A DNA stretch of 64,000 nucleotides from Niallia endozanthoxylica (GCF_008710145.1 NZ_VYKL01000015.1:620001-684000); one strand, 5' to 3'. Counted from the stretch's first letter, positions 18,627 to 28,426 are shown. Numbers and translations: made by a program. The notes: generated from the sequence alone by a model not told the origin.

Positions 18627-19967
18627 TCACTCCTCTTTGTCAGTCACACTACACATTAGCGTTCCATCTGACAGCTTGATACGTACGGTTTCATTTATTT
18701 GCACCTGCTTCGTGCTTTTTAACAGTTTGCCGTCGTCACTATAAGCAAGGCTATACCCACGGTCCATGATCTTTAATGGGCTTAAAGCTTCAAGCGTAGA
18801 AACTAGATTTGAAAAATCAGCTTCTTTTTTGGCGAGAATGGACTTCATTGCCTTTGATAATGATTTCATTGACTTTTCATAATATATCGATGCTTCCGCA
18901 AGCCTGACATCAGGATGATTACGAGCGAGCCTTTTTTCCACCTGCTCCAGCTGTGTGCTTTTGACAGCAAAAAGCTTTTGGGAATTGTATACTAGCTGCT
19001 CTGTTCTTTTATCGAGCTGCTCAAGCTTCTGCTCATACAGTCTGTGTGGATAACGAAAAGCATAAGACTTTTCAATTCGTTCCAGCTTGCTCGTCTGCAG
19101 ACTTAGCTTCTCTTTAATTGCTCGAATGAGGCGAGTTTGTCTTGTTAAGACTCTTTCAGCCCATTCATCTACATGAGGAACAGCCAATTCAGCAGCACCG
19201 GTTGGAGTTGGCGCCCTGAGATCAGCAACAAAATCCGCAATCGTAAAATCTGTTTCATGACCAACAGCGGATATTATTGGCACATGGGATTCATAAATAG
19301 CTCTTGCAACTATTTCTTCATTGAATGCCCATAATTCTTCAATGGAGCCTCCACCGCGGCCAATAATTAATACATCTACTTGATTTACCTTGTCATTAGC
19401 CTGTTTAATAGCAGATACAATCGAAGGAGCGGCCTGTTCACCTTGTACAAGAGCAGGAAAAATCAATACTTTTGCAATCGGATATCGTCTTTTAATTGTC
19501 GTTAAGATATCACGGATAGCAGCACCTGTTGGTGACGTAACGACACCAACTGTATTAGGAAATTTGGGCAGTCTTTTTTTATGTTCTGCTTCAAAGTATC
19601 CTTCTTTAGCCAGTCTTTCCTTCAGCTGTTCATAAGCTAAATACAGGTCACCAATTCCGTCCGGCTGCATTTCTTTCACATAGATTTGGTATTGACCGCT
19701 TGACTCAAACACAGTCACACTGCCGCGAATCAAGACCTTCATTCCATTTTCAGGTGAATATTTTAATTTCTTATTCGCGCTTGAAAACATAACGGCCAAA
19801 ATTCTAGCCTTCTCATCCTTCAATGTAAAATACATATGGCCGCTCGAATGCTGCTTATAATTTGATATTTCCCCTTTGACATACACGTCTTGGAGATGGG
19901 GATCAACATCAAATTTTCTTTTTATATATTTGGTTAACGCCGTAACCGTTAAAAAGCGCTGCTCCAT
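18627..19967 (-). CDS. xseA: Exonuclease VII large subunit
   Basis: Catalytic large subunit (446 aa). N-terminal OB fold (about 10-100: LTVTALTKYIKRKFD, VYVKGEISNYKQHSSGHMYF), the catalytic core with GVVTSPTGAAIRDIL, IIGRGGGSIEELWAFN and SAVGHETDFTIADFVAD (about 135-260), then a long coiled coil (about 270-400) for XseB docking. The ATG at 19967 sits after AAGGAG; a TTG codon immediately upstream is the alternative. It is 40 bp downstream of nusB. Confidence 0.95.
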   Translation of the reverse strand: MEQRFLTVTALTKYIKRKFDVDPHLQDVYVKGEISNYKQHSSGHMYFTLKDEKARILAVMFSSANKKLKYSPENGMKVLIRGSVTVFESSGQYQIYVKEMQPDGIGDLYLAYEQLKERLAKEGYFEAEHKKRLPKFPNTVGVVTSPTGAAIRDILTTIKRRYPIAKVLIFPALVQGEQAAPSIVSAIKQANDKVNQVDVLIIGRGGGSIEELWAFNEEIVARAIYESHVPIISAVGHETDFTIADFVADLRAPTPTGAAELAVPHVDEWAERVLTRQTRLIRAIKEKLSLQTSKLERIEKSYAFRYPHRLYEQKLEQLDKRTEQLVYNSQKLFAVKSTQLEQVEKRLARNHPDVRLAEASIYYEKSMKSLSKAMKSILAKKEADFSNLVSTLEALSPLKIMDRGYSLAYSDDGKLLKSTKQVQINETVRIKLSDGTLMCSVTDKEE

Positions 19968-20009
19968 CAAAAAAAACTCCTTCTACCTGAACTAGACAAT
20001 CTGAAGTTC

Positions 20010-20399
20010 TTATAGAGAGTTTTTCACCTTTGAAAGAACTCCGTTAATAAACTTACTTGATTGATCATCACCGTATATCTTCGCAATTTCAATTGCCTCA
20101 TCCATAATAACATTTGCCGGTACATCATCTTGACAATAAAGCAGTTCATAAACAGCTAACCTTAATAGATTGCGATCAACATTTGCTAAACGTTCAAGTG
20201 TCCATTTTTCTAAATGGTTAGAAATAATTTTATTTATTTCCTCCATATGATCTACTACACCGTTCACAAGTTTTATCAAATAAGGATCGTTTGGCTCTCC
20301 TTCGAGTACATGTTCAAGTGCATCATCGATTGTTGGTTGACTCATTTCAATTTGAAAGATTGCCTGTAACGCCTTTTCTCTAGCAGTTCTTCTTTTCAT
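20010..20399 (-). CDS. nusB: Transcription antitermination factor NusB
   Basis: All-helical RNA-binding protein (129 aa) that, with NusE/S10, binds boxA in rRNA leaders. It has the family's RRTAREKALQAIFQIEMS start and the C-terminal ELLYCQDDVPANVIMDEAIEIAK and SSKFINGVL segments. It lies between yqhY and xseA, the usual Bacillus order. Confidence 0.96.
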   Translation of the reverse strand: MKRRTAREKALQAIFQIEMSQPTIDDALEHVLEGEPNDPYLIKLVNGVVDHMEEINKIISNHLEKWTLERLANVDRNLLRLAVYELLYCQDDVPANVIMDEAIEIAKIYGDDQSSKFINGVLSKVKNSL

Positions 20400-20545
20400 T
20401 ACGTTCTATAACTCCTTTAGTATGTAATGTGTAAACACTTCATTCATCTCTGTTTATTCTGTCTACACTTCATGTCCAATTTTCACATAACACGATAATA
20501 GCATATCTAGAAAGTATTCGCACTTCTCTCAGGATTTTATGAAGA

Positions 20546-20580
20546 AAAAATACCAAAGACATTGTGTCCTTGGTATCTTC
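20546..20580 (-). terminator. Terminator of the acc-yqhY unit
   Basis: On the minus strand GATACCAAGGACA, a CAA loop and TGTCTTTGGTATTTTTT form a 13-bp stem with a T-tract, 4 bp after the yqhY stop. Confidence 0.9.
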
Positions 20581-20583
20581 TGA

Positions 20584-20991
20584 TTACATTTCGTCTTCTA
20601 TTTCTGGTTCTTGGCTGCTATTTTCAAACTGAATTCCTACCACGTGAACATTTATCTCAACTGTTTCCAAAGCTGTCATATCTAATAAAGCCTGACGAAT
20701 ATTATCTTGGATACCTTGTGCAACATTTGGGATGGAAACCCCAAATTTCATCACACAATAGATATCCACCTTAATTCCTTCCTCAAGCAATTCCACCTTA
20801 ACACCTTTTCCATGAATCTTTTTTCCTAGACGTTCAACAACTCCAGAAGCAAAATTTCCTCTCATTTGCGCCACACCTTCAACCTCTGATGCAGCGATTC
20901 CAGCGATTACCTCAATAACTTCAGGCGCTATTTCCACTTTACCAAGATTATTGCTTCCCGGACTCATTTCTAGAATGTTATTTACGCTCAT
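20584..20991 (-). CDS. yqhY: Asp23/Gls24-family protein YqhY
   Basis: 135-aa Asp23/Gls24 (DUF322) protein. In B. subtilis YqhY is encoded with accB and accC and modulates acetyl-CoA carboxylase activity; its loss makes cells unstable through excess malonyl-CoA or acetate. The domain (about residues 18-125) shows GKVEIAPEVIEVIAGIAASEVEGV and the C-terminal VHVVGIQFE. It starts 17 bp after accC, supporting the same functional link here. Confidence 0.92.
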   Translation of the reverse strand: MSVNNILEMSPGSNNLGKVEIAPEVIEVIAGIAASEVEGVAQMRGNFASGVVERLGKKIHGKGVKVELLEEGIKVDIYCVMKFGVSIPNVAQGIQDNIRQALLDMTALETVEINVHVVGIQFENSSQEPEIEDEM

Positions 20992-21008
20992 TCTGGTACC
21001 TCCTATTA

Positions 21009-22364
21009 TTACACTGATTTCATTACATCATGTAATTCCAAGAATTTTGTGTTAAATTCGCCATTAATAAACTTTTCATGGCTAAGCAATTTAAGATGGA
21101 ACGGAATAGTCGTATGAACACCTTCAATGACAAATTCACTTAAAGCCCTTTTCATTCTGGCAATAGCTTCTTCACGAGTTTTTCCATATGTGATTACCTT
21201 TGCAATCATTGAATCATAGTACGGCGGAATGGCATAACCTGGGTAGGCTGCAGAATCAACTCGTACTCCTAATCCACCTGGTGCTAGATACATGTTAATT
21301 TTTCCTGGAGAAGGCATAAAATTCTTTTCCGGATTTTCTGCATTGACCCGACACTCAATCGACCATCCGTTAAACTCAACATCCTCTTGCGTTAAACTTA
21401 ACTTTTCTCCGGAAGCAACTAAAATTTGTTCTTTAATTAAATCCGTTCCAGTCACCATTTCCGTTACAGGATGTTCAACCTGAATGCGTGTATTCATCTC
21501 CATAAAATAAAACTTGCGATTGCGGTAATCATAAATAAATTCTACCGTGCCTGCGCCTGTATAATCAACCGCTTTTGCAGCTTTTTTCGCTGCTGTACCC
21601 ATTTCTTCACGAATTTCACCATCTAAGGCTGGTGATGGTGTTTCTTCGACCAGTTTCTGAAGTCTTCTTTGGATGGAACAATCTCTTTCTCCTAAATGAA
21701 TCACATTTCCATAATTATCAGCTAATACTTGTATTTCAACGTGCCGGAAATCCTCGATATATTTTTCAATATATACACCAGGGTTTCCGAATGCCGTCAT
21801 CGCTTCTTGTTGCGTAATGTTTATTCCCTTGACTAACTCATTTTCATCACGAGCAACACGAATGCCTTTACCGCCTCCGCCAGCTGTCGCTTTAATAATC
21901 ACAGGATACTCAATTCTATTAGCAAGTTCAATGGCTTCATCAATTGTATTAATAATTCCTTGAGAACCAGGAACAATTGGTACACCAGCTTCTCTCATTG
22001 TTTCACGAGCAACATCCTTTGTACCCATTTTAGAAATGGCTTCAGGGGTAGGTCCTACAAAGATAATATTACAATCACGGCACAATTCCGCAAAATCAGC
22101 ATTTTCTGCTAAGAACCCATATCCTGGATGAATGGCATCACAGCCCGTTTTATTTGCTACACTAATAATGTTCGTTACATTTAGATAGCTGTCTTTTGAT
22201 GCAGTTGGTCCGATACAGTAGGCTTCATCTGCAAGCTGAACATGAAGTGCTTCTTTATCAGCTTCAGAGTATACAGCTACTGATTCAATCCCTAGTTCAC
22301 GACAAGCACGGATAATTCTTACCGCGATTTCCCCTCGGTTAGCAATCAATAATTTCTTAATCAT
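21009..22364 (-). CDS. accC: Acetyl-CoA carboxylase, biotin carboxylase subunit
   Basis: ATP-grasp enzyme (451 aa) that carboxylates biotin on AccB using bicarbonate and ATP, the first step of malonyl-CoA synthesis. Visible are [20 protein letters not shown], the ATP-binding glycine loop [14 protein letters not shown] (about 160-173), the [16 protein letters not shown] catalytic segment (about 285-300) and MPSPGKI. The ATG at 22364 matches the family N terminus; a TTG 12 bases upstream abuts the AAGGAG site and is rejected. It follows accB by 16 bp. Confidence 0.96.
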   Translation of the reverse strand: MIKKLLIANRGEIAVRIIRACRELGIESVAVYSEADKEALHVQLADEAYCIGPTASKDSYLNVTNIISVANKTGCDAIHPGYGFLAENADFAELCRDCNIIFVGPTPEAISKMGTKDVARETMREAGVPIVPGSQGIINTIDEAIELANRIEYPVIIKATAGGGGKGIRVARDENELVKGINITQQEAMTAFGNPGVYIEKYIEDFRHVEIQVLADNYGNVIHLGERDCSIQRRLQKLVEETPSPALDGEIREEMGTAAKKAAKAVDYTGAGTVEFIYDYRNRKFYFMEMNTRIQVEHPVTEMVTGTDLIKEQILVASGEKLSLTQEDVEFNGWSIECRVNAENPEKNFMPSPGKINMYLAPGGLGVRVDSAAYPGYAIPPYYDSMIAKVITYGKTREEAIARMKRALSEFVIEGVHTTIPFHLKLLSHEKFINGEFNTKFLELHDVMKSV

Positions 22365-22380
22365 ATTTCTGTGCAACTCC

Positions 22381-22893
22381 TTATTCAGGCTTAACTAGGA
22401 ACAACGGTTGTCCAAACTCTACCAACTGTCCATTCTTAACTAGTACTTCTACAATTTCGCCTTCCACTTCCGCTTCAATTTCATTGAACAGCTTCATCGC
22501 TTCAACAATACAAACAATGGAATCCTTTGAAACCTTTGAACCGACTTTTACATATGCATCTGTATCAGGTGTTGGTGATTCATAGAAAGTTCCAACCATA
22601 GGCGAAGTAATTTTATGTAGATCTGTTACTGATTCGATTTCTACTTTCTCCTGTATAACTTCTGCATTTACCGTTGCAGCTTTTTCAACAGGCACCTCTT
22701 GTACAACCGGCTTGTGTACAACCTCCGCTGAAGGTATTTCCACTGGTTGTCCAACCGTTTTAACCACACTAACTGACGTGCCTGTATTTTTTTTCATTTT
22801 GATTTTTGAGCCGTCATGTTCAAAAGTAAATTCTTCGATTGATGAGTGATCAATAAGCTTGATTAATTCTCTGATTTCCTGCACTTTTAACAT
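22381..22893 (-). CDS. accB: Acetyl-CoA carboxylase, biotin carboxyl carrier protein
   Basis: Biotin carrier (170 aa). The N-terminal region ([15 protein letters not shown]) and a Val/Pro/Glu-rich linker (about 50-95) precede the biotinyl domain (about 95-170), in which [16 protein letters not shown] carries the biotinylated Lys. The ATG at 22893 has an AGGGGG site; reading upstream to 22941 adds residues without family support. It is first in accB-accC-yqhY. Confidence 0.95.
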   Translation of the reverse strand: MLKVQEIRELIKLIDHSSIEEFTFEHDGSKIKMKKNTGTSVSVVKTVGQPVEIPSAEVVHKPVVQEVPVEKAATVNAEVIQEKVEIESVTDLHKITSPMVGTFYESPTPDTDAYVKVGSKVSKDSIVCIVEAMKLFNEIEAEVEGEIVEVLVKNGQLVEFGQPLFLVKPE

Positions 22894-23068
22894 GTTAAAA
22901 TGCCCCCTGTTCAAATAGTCGCCTGTCTTTAGGCAGACCATAAAATTCTAATTCAGCCTTATGTAACCAGATACTAATATCATACGATAAGACCTGCTAA
23001 AAAGACAACTCTTTCTGATTATGAGTCTATCTTCGATAAATCGTGTCATATTCCTTTTTAAAATTCAA

Positions 23069-23099
23069 AAAAGAGAGAAAGTTCTATCCTTTCTCTCTT
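23069..23099 (-). terminator. Terminator of the spoIIIA operon
   Basis: AAGAGAGAAAGGATAGAACTTTCTCTCTTTTTT, broken as stem AAGAGAGAAAG, loop and CTTTCTCTCTT plus T-tract, lies 18 bp after spoIIIAH and separates it from accB. Confidence 0.85.
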
Positions 23100-23116
23100 A
23101 CATATAAAAATGAAAC

Positions 23117-23707
23117 TTATTTTGCCATTTGAAATTCAACGACTGCGTGTAAAGGCCCCAATTCACTTCTAACTGTTTGGATGATTTTATTTGCTTCTGT
23201 TCGCGATTGTTTTTCAGCTTTCACTGTAATATTTACTTGGTCACCATCAGCACGAACCAATACATCCTCGTAATTCATTGATTTAATTAATGTTTCTAGT
23301 AAAATTTCCTTTTGAGCAATTTCGTTTAACTCATCCATTTGTTCTTTTGCTTCACTGCGGTCCTCTACAGGAAGATCCGTGGATGCAATCCTTTTTGTTA
23401 AATCCTCTTTCATTTGACTGCGTTCATCCTGCAGCTGCATACGCAGTGTTTCAAAAGCCTCATCTCCGGCAGCATTTGTAATAATTTCTGCATCCTCTTG
23501 TGCACCGCTCGATACTGCATCACCGGTACTTTCCTCATTTGTCTTATTTGTCTCTTCTGCACTCTCTTTCTCCTCTGTACTCTCTTTCTCCCCAATGGCC
23601 GCTAGCTCATTTTGCTGCTGTTCAGGTGAGGTAAGGTAATAAACCGATAAAACTACAACCAAACTCAGCATTGTTAATAACCATACTGTTTGTTTTTTTA
23701 ATAACAT
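23117..23707 (-). CDS. spoIIIAH: Stage III sporulation protein AH
   Basis: Mother-cell half of the SpoIIIAH-SpoIIQ channel/zipper (196 aa) that bridges the intermembrane space during engulfment. It has one N-terminal membrane segment (about residues 8-26, VWLLTMLSLVVVLSVYYL), a Glu/Ser/Thr-rich linker (about 35-75) and a C-terminal YscJ/FliF-like domain (about 90-196). It begins directly after spoIIIAG (stop and start adjacent). Confidence 0.95.
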   Translation of the reverse strand: MLLKKQTVWLLTMLSLVVVLSVYYLTSPEQQQNELAAIGEKESTEEKESAEETNKTNEESTGDAVSSGAQEDAEIITNAAGDEAFETLRMQLQDERSQMKEDLTKRIASTDLPVEDRSEAKEQMDELNEIAQKEILLETLIKSMNYEDVLVRADGDQVNITVKAEKQSRTEANKIIQTVRSELGPLHAVVEFQMAK

Positions 23708-24382
23708 TTACGAATCCCCCTTCGTTTTCTTCGGTAAAACAGAAACGCGATGATCCGGAACATCTAGTACTCTAGTTACAGCCTCTTTTATCCACTTTTT
23801 CACTTGAATGTTCTCAGCACCTTTTGCCACTACGAGGACACCCCGAATTTCCGGTTTTTTCGTTTCTATGACAATCGGAACCTCTTTTTCTCCATCCTGA
23901 ATGATGACAAGCTGTTCATCAGAAGAAGTGTCCTCCACTTTTCTCTTACCGCCTTCTCTATCTGTTTCATCTGTCACTTGAGTCTGGGTCTTTGTATTGG
24001 TTTCAAACACCTTTTTCTCCGTTGAATCTACGTTTACTACAACCGTTACATCACTGACACCAACAATGGAATCAAGCGCCTCTTTTATTTGAGTTTCATA
24101 AGCTTGTTCGTAATCCTCTATTACACTATTACCCGAAGATTTACTTTGACCAAATGTTTCAACATCCTCTTGTTGATTTTCATTATTATTACTATTATTA
24201 AAAGCCGGCAGTGCATTCTGGCCTGATACACCACCCATAAAAAGATTACCAACAAGCATAATCCCTGCCCCGAATAAAACGACTAGAACTAGATAGGGAT
24301 ATTTGCCCTTTTTATTTTCTCCCTGTGCTTCTTTTGAAAATTGTTTTTTCAACCATGAGAAAGGTCCTTTTTCTTGTTTCAT
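23708..24382 (-). CDS. spoIIIAG: Stage III sporulation protein AG
   Basis: 224-aa mother-cell membrane protein that forms a large ring related to type III secretion/flagellar rings. A membrane segment lies at about residues 28-47 (YPYLVLVVLFGAGIMLVG), followed by an Asn-rich linker and a ring-building domain (about 88-220) with IVGVSDVTVVVNVDS and RGVLVVAKGAENIQVK. Its start overlaps the spoIIIAF stop by 4 bp. Confidence 0.95.
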   Translation of the reverse strand: MKQEKGPFSWLKKQFSKEAQGENKKGKYPYLVLVVLFGAGIMLVGNLFMGGVSGQNALPAFNNSNNNENQQEDVETFGQSKSSGNSVIEDYEQAYETQIKEALDSIVGVSDVTVVVNVDSTEKKVFETNTKTQTQVTDETDREGGKRKVEDTSSDEQLVIIQDGEKEVPIVIETKKPEIRGVLVVAKGAENIQVKKWIKEAVTRVLDVPDHRVSVLPKKTKGDS

Positions 24383-25005
24383 TCCGATGACTTGCCCCCC
24401 CCTTCTATTTGAAGCTCAATTACTTTCTCATCAATACTCCACTTTTGGGAAAGGAGTTGAAGTATATTTTCGCTGTTTTCTGTTTTTTCTTCCGGTACAA
24501 GCGGTTCAGTAGTATTAATCTCTACTGGCTTGACTGCTTCTACTACTTCTGTTTCTTCACTATGTTCCTGCAGCTGTATGACTACCTTCTGCAAATTCTC
24601 AGGGAAAGGGCGTTGATTATCTTCATCTGTTAATAAGTTAAGATCTGTAATCACTAAACCGTATTGATCCATCAACTCCTCCTCTGCGTCCTCTTTCAGC
24701 TGGACAGCCATTTGTTTTAAAATATATGCATCTTGTGAGGCTTGTATTTCATTTTTCTGTGAATCTATTAAATTTTTTATCTGATTCTCACTTGTCTCTC
24801 CCCATTCTGGAATAGAAGCCATCGTTGTCTCAAACTCCTGGGAAATCAATTTAAAAATGGGGGTTAATATAATAGCGATTAACAACAAACCAATGACCAT
24901 TTTTGTATATTTTTGAAACTTTGAATTGGGGAGCAGCATGTCGATCATCATCGCAAATAGTACAAATAAAATGATGTTCGTTACCCATTCTTTAATAAAC
25001 TCCAT
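24379..25005 (-). CDS. spoIIIAF: Stage III sporulation protein AF
   Basis: 208-aa membrane protein of the SpoIIIA feeding-tube complex. Two membrane segments are visible (about 8-26 and 36-53) followed by a soluble, mixed alpha/beta domain (about 90-205). It starts 12 bp after spoIIIAE and overlaps spoIIIAG by 4 bp. Confidence 0.93.
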   Translation of the reverse strand: MEFIKEWVTNIILFVLFAMMIDMLLPNSKFQKYTKMVIGLLLIAIILTPIFKLISQEFETTMASIPEWGETSENQIKNLIDSQKNEIQASQDAYILKQMAVQLKEDAEEELMDQYGLVITDLNLLTDEDNQRPFPENLQKVVIQLQEHSEETEVVEAVKPVEINTTEPLVPEEKTENSENILQLLSQKWSIDEKVIELQIEGGGKSSE

Positions 25006-25017
25006 GCAGCACCTCCC

Positions 25018-26217
25018 TTACCTAACCATTATGGTCAAATTACCCGCAGCAACAATGACCGTTATACTTAGAAAGAACATAAGAGAAACAATTGATAGAG
25101 CGGCAAATACATAAATAATACTTTTCCCGATAATATCAAGACACTTAATAATTGGACCGCCGCCCAGCGGCTGCAAAATGGCGGCTGCAAACTGATAAAT
25201 TAAGGCAACGATCAATATTTTCAAAGCGGGGAAAGCAACAATGATTAGTAAAATAGCAACACCAGCTATCCCAACCGTATTTTTTAACAACACCGAAGCA
25301 CTAAGGACCGTATCTGTCGCATCTGTAAACATCCGGCCGATTACTGGAATAAAGTTGCCGGTAATAAATTTCGCGGTCCTGAGTGTAATCCCGTCTGTAA
25401 CCGCTGCTGATGCACCCTGAACGGAAATAACACCAAGAAACACAGTGAAGAATAAACCTAAGAGGGCTATACTTCCATTACGAAGCAAGTTAGCAAGCTG
25501 TGTCACTTTATATTGATCACTTAATGCACTGACAACACTTAAAAGCGTTGCGAGAAATAATAAAGGCAGCACAACATATTGGATGAAAACTCCGCTCATA
25601 TTCATTAAAAATAAGATGATGGGGTGAAAAAAGGCCGCTGACACAAGCCCTCCTGAAGCGGCAATTAATGCAAGCAACATAGGGATGAGAGCCATAATAA
25701 AGCTGGTCATCGTCTGTATGGCTTCCATCGCATAAGTAACTGCCACATGAAAACTGTTCAAAGCAATAATGACTAATACCATGAAAATAACTGCATAGGC
25801 TACTTTACTGATGGTCCCACTTTCAAATGCATTTTGTAATGACTGTAAAAACATACTAAAAACAGTCAGCATGACAAGAGTCCCGAGAAGCTTTCCATTG
25901 GCAATAAATTCATGAAATGCATATTTCATAGCACCGGTGAACCATTCCTTTAATGAAAATTCCTTCTCTCCTTTTACAAAATCATAAAGACTGCCTTTTT
26001 GACTTTCTGGCAAAAACCCGCCATACTCGTTCATGATGTCTTCCCAAAAACCTTTCAGTTCATCCAAATTTAAGGATTCCAACTGGGAATCAACCATATC
26101 CTGGATGCCAGATTCCGTGATTGGACTCTCTTCCTGCGGTGAGGCTTGTACACTAGGGATGAGGAGAAAGGACGAGATGATATAGAATAGTAGAATGATG
26201 GCTAACCGCTGCTTCAT
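25018..26217 (-). CDS. spoIIIAE: Stage III sporulation protein AE
   Basis: Polytopic membrane protein (399 aa) of the SpoIIIA complex. An N-terminal signal segment (MKQRLAIILLFYIISSFLL then PSVQA) is followed by a soluble stretch (about 25-95) and many hydrophobic segments. The ATG at 26217 is chosen because AGAGGTGA lies 5-6 bases upstream; an in-frame GTG at 26226 falls inside that site. The length then equals the B. subtilis protein. A gap of about 96 bp separates it from spoIIIAD. Confidence 0.93.
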   Translation of the reverse strand: MKQRLAIILLFYIISSFLLIPSVQASPQEESPITESGIQDMVDSQLESLNLDELKGFWEDIMNEYGGFLPESQKGSLYDFVKGEKEFSLKEWFTGAMKYAFHEFIANGKLLGTLVMLTVFSMFLQSLQNAFESGTISKVAYAVIFMVLVIIALNSFHVAVTYAMEAIQTMTSFIMALIPMLLALIAASGGLVSAAFFHPIILFLMNMSGVFIQYVVLPLLFLATLLSVVSALSDQYKVTQLANLLRNGSIALLGLFFTVFLGVISVQGASAAVTDGITLRTAKFITGNFIPVIGRMFTDATDTVLSASVLLKNTVGIAGVAILLIIVAFPALKILIVALIYQFAAAILQPLGGGPIIKCLDIIGKSIIYVFAALSIVSLMFFLSITVIVAAGNLTIMVR

Positions 26218-26313
26218 TTCTTTCACCTCTCTAGAAACTCTCGGGACTCCTTGAAGCTTCTGGTCTCCAAGGAAACCCCCTGAGCAAATTCAAGTAACGC
26301 TTTAAATCACTGC

Positions 26314-26703
26314 TTAATTGGGTATTAAACTGATAATGGTTTCTACCAAAACAGTCAAAATAGGGATAGCCATAGCAAGGATTAATATCTTTCCACCTAG
26401 CTCAATCTTAGAAGCGATTGAACCTTGTCCGGCATCCTTCGAGATTTGGGCAGCAAATTCTGCTATATAAGCGATTCCGATTATTTTTAAAATAGTCTCT
26501 ACATACACAGAATTAACTCCTGCATTGAGAGCCATTTTCTCAATCATGGAAATAATGGCATAAATTTGATCGACTAAAAATAAAAAAATGGCGCATCCAG
26601 TAAAAACAATCAGAAGAAAAGCAATATTAGGTTTCTGTTCTTTTATAATTAAGGCAAGGAAGGTCGCAACAAGAGCGATTCCAATTATTTGAAAAATTTC
26701 AAT
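26314..26703 (-). CDS. spoIIIAD: Stage III sporulation protein AD (non-canonical start codon)
   Basis: Small membrane protein (129 aa if started at 26703). The conserved family N terminus (IEIFQIIGIALVATFLALIIK, then EQKPNIAFLLIVFTG) is fully present upstream of the first in-frame ATG at 26547, which would drop about 52 residues including two membrane segments. No in-frame ATG, GTG or TTG precedes that region. The best candidate is ATT at 26703, 7 bases after an AAAGGGGGG site. A TTG in this spot is out of frame by one base. Either a rare ATT start is used or one base was lost. The C-terminal part (MVYVETILK-like, AEFAAQISKDAGQGSIASKIEL) is intact. Confidence 0.8.
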   Translation of the reverse strand: MEIFQIIGIALVATFLALIIKEQKPNIAFLLIVFTGCAIFLFLVDQIYAIISMIEKMALNAGVNSVYVETILKIIGIAYIAEFAAQISKDAGQGSIASKIELGGKILILAMAIPILTVLVETIISLIPN

Positions 26704-26717
26704 CGCAAATCCCCCCT

Positions 26718-26924
26718 TTAGCCTTGGAATAGGAAGACCGATTTAATTTTTTGAAATAAATCATCCACAATGGATGCCACCATAAATAAAATGTAGATAA
26801 AACCAAATAAAGTCACCCATTGGGCATACTCTTTTTTCCCAACCTGGTCAAGGATTGTATGTAAAAAAGCAACTACAATCCCAACCCCAGCAATCTTAAA
26901 GATAATATCAACCTCTAGCCCCAT
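26718..26924 (-). CDS. spoIIIAC: Stage III sporulation protein AC
   Basis: 68-aa protein with two membrane segments (about 7-24 and 36-56), matching the family in length and sequence (EVDIIFKIAGVGIVVAFLHT). It lies between spoIIIAB and spoIIIAD in the operon and its stop is 14 bp before the proposed spoIIIAD start. Confidence 0.94.
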   Translation of the reverse strand: MGLEVDIIFKIAGVGIVVAFLHTILDQVGKKEYAQWVTLFGFIYILFMVASIVDDLFQKIKSVFLFQG

Positions 26925-26941
26925 TCTTTTTCCCCCTCATG

Positions 26942-27457
26942 CTACATTAATAAAATGCTTAGTAATAGACCCGCTAGAAATCCAATACTTTTGACCATTT
27001 TTTCATACCTGGCTTGCTTTTCGCGCGCTTCACTTTCCTCTCTTTCTAGATGGGTCAAGGTAAGCATAATTTGTTTCTGCTGGGATAGCCGATCATGCCG
27101 CCCTAATGTCTCACCAAATTGCTTCATGATTTCAAATTCATTTTTCTTAAAAGCAGTCTGCCCCCATACTTCTTTTAAGCTGCCTTCCCAAGCATCACGG
27201 ACCATCGTTTCAGATTCCGTCAGTTTTATAGAAAATATTGAAAAAAAATCATTGATTGGACGAGGAAGCTGGGCCGCTAATCTCCTTGATGCTTCATGGA
27301 GAGGCGTATGGCCGTACATAATTTCAGCCTCTAATGATTGAAGTGCTGTTTTTAACGCACGAAGCTGCCTCGGGCGTTCTGATAATTGTTTAGCCGCTTC
27401 AAAACCGGTCCAGGTCGTTGCAAGAATGATTAAGATAGCTCCAATAATTTTTAGCAC
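26942..27457 (-). CDS. spoIIIAB: Stage III sporulation protein AB
   Basis: 171-aa protein with an N-terminal membrane helix (LKIIGAILIILATTWTGFEAA), a soluble helical middle resembling type II secretion GspF cytoplasmic domains, and a C-terminal membrane segment (IGFLAGLLLSILLM). It starts 1 bp after spoIIIAA, so the two are translationally coupled. Confidence 0.94.
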   Translation of the reverse strand: MLKIIGAILIILATTWTGFEAAKQLSERPRQLRALKTALQSLEAEIMYGHTPLHEASRRLAAQLPRPINDFFSIFSIKLTESETMVRDAWEGSLKEVWGQTAFKKNEFEIMKQFGETLGRHDRLSQQKQIMLTLTHLEREESEAREKQARYEKMVKSIGFLAGLLLSILLM

Positions 27458-27458
27458 C

Positions 27459-28382
27459 TTAGGTCACTCTCACTTTAGAGCTTAACTCTCTGCCATCCTG
27501 ATCCATAATACTTGTAATCGTGCCAGGTCCGTTATCACGGCTTAATATAATAAAGCGCTGAAAAATCCCTTCTTGTAAAATGGCTTTTAATGTTGGGCGC
27601 TTGTGAATTTCATTAAATGAGTCACCATGAGTCGTCATCATAAGCTTAATCCCGGCATTTACAGCCTCTAGTATCGCCTCTGTATCCTCTTTCCTGCCAA
27701 TTTCATCAACAATAAGGACATCTGGGCTCATGGAGCGAATCATCATCATCATTCCTTCTGCTTTCGGGCAAGCGTCTAGAACATCTACTCTAGGACCAAA
27801 AGACATTTGCGGAATCCCGGCCACACATCCGGCAATCTCTGAACGTTCATCGACAATCCCGACCTTTGCTGCTTTAAATCTGCCGTTCTCGTCACCACTT
27901 GAAATGATCCGGGCAATATCCCTTAACATTGTCGTTTTACCTGTTTGCGGCGGACCGATAATCATGGTATGAAGCCAGTTCTCCGCATAGATTTTATTTA
28001 TAAGCTTATCAGCAATGCCGATTTTTTCATTTGCAATCCGAATATTGAAGGATGAAATCTCTTTAATCGCTTTTACCCTGCCGGCTTCCAGAACCACTTT
28101 ACCTGCAAGCCCAACCCGGTGTCCCCCTTCAATCGTTATAAACCCGCGCTTTAGTTCCTCTTCAAGAGCATAAATGGAGAAATGACTAATTTTATTGAGT
28201 AAATGTATCGCATCCTCCGGTCTAACAGTATAGGGAAAGAACCGCGCAGTACCTCTTACGGAAATTTCCAAAGGCCGATTAACTCGGACACGAATTTCTT
28301 CTATCTCTTTCATTTCGATAGGAGGGATTTGCTTGATTTGATTGGAGATATTTTTAGGTAAAAATGACAGAACTACTTCCAC
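27459..28382 (-). CDS. spoIIIAA: Stage III sporulation ATPase AA
   Basis: Secretion-type AAA ATPase (307 aa) thought to power the SpoIIIA complex in the mother cell. Walker A is GPPQTGKTTMLRDIA (about 142-156) and Walker B DVLIVDEIGRKED (about 216-228); MTTHGDSFNEI follows. The start is GTG at 28382 with AGGAGGAGG about 9 bases upstream. It is first in the eight-gene operon and directly follows a sigma-E promoter. Confidence 0.95.
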   Translation of the reverse strand: MEVVLSFLPKNISNQIKQIPPIEMKEIEEIRVRVNRPLEISVRGTARFFPYTVRPEDAIHLLNKISHFSIYALEEELKRGFITIEGGHRVGLAGKVVLEAGRVKAIKEISSFNIRIANEKIGIADKLINKIYAENWLHTMIIGPPQTGKTTMLRDIARIISSGDENGRFKAAKVGIVDERSEIAGCVAGIPQMSFGPRVDVLDACPKAEGMMMMIRSMSPDVLIVDEIGRKEDTEAILEAVNAGIKLMMTTHGDSFNEIHKRPTLKAILQEGIFQRFIILSRDNGPGTITSIMDQDGRELSSKVRVT

Positions 28383-28426
28383 TTTGACTTTCCTCCTCCT
28401 TTACTTGAATGAATGGCACTCATTAA

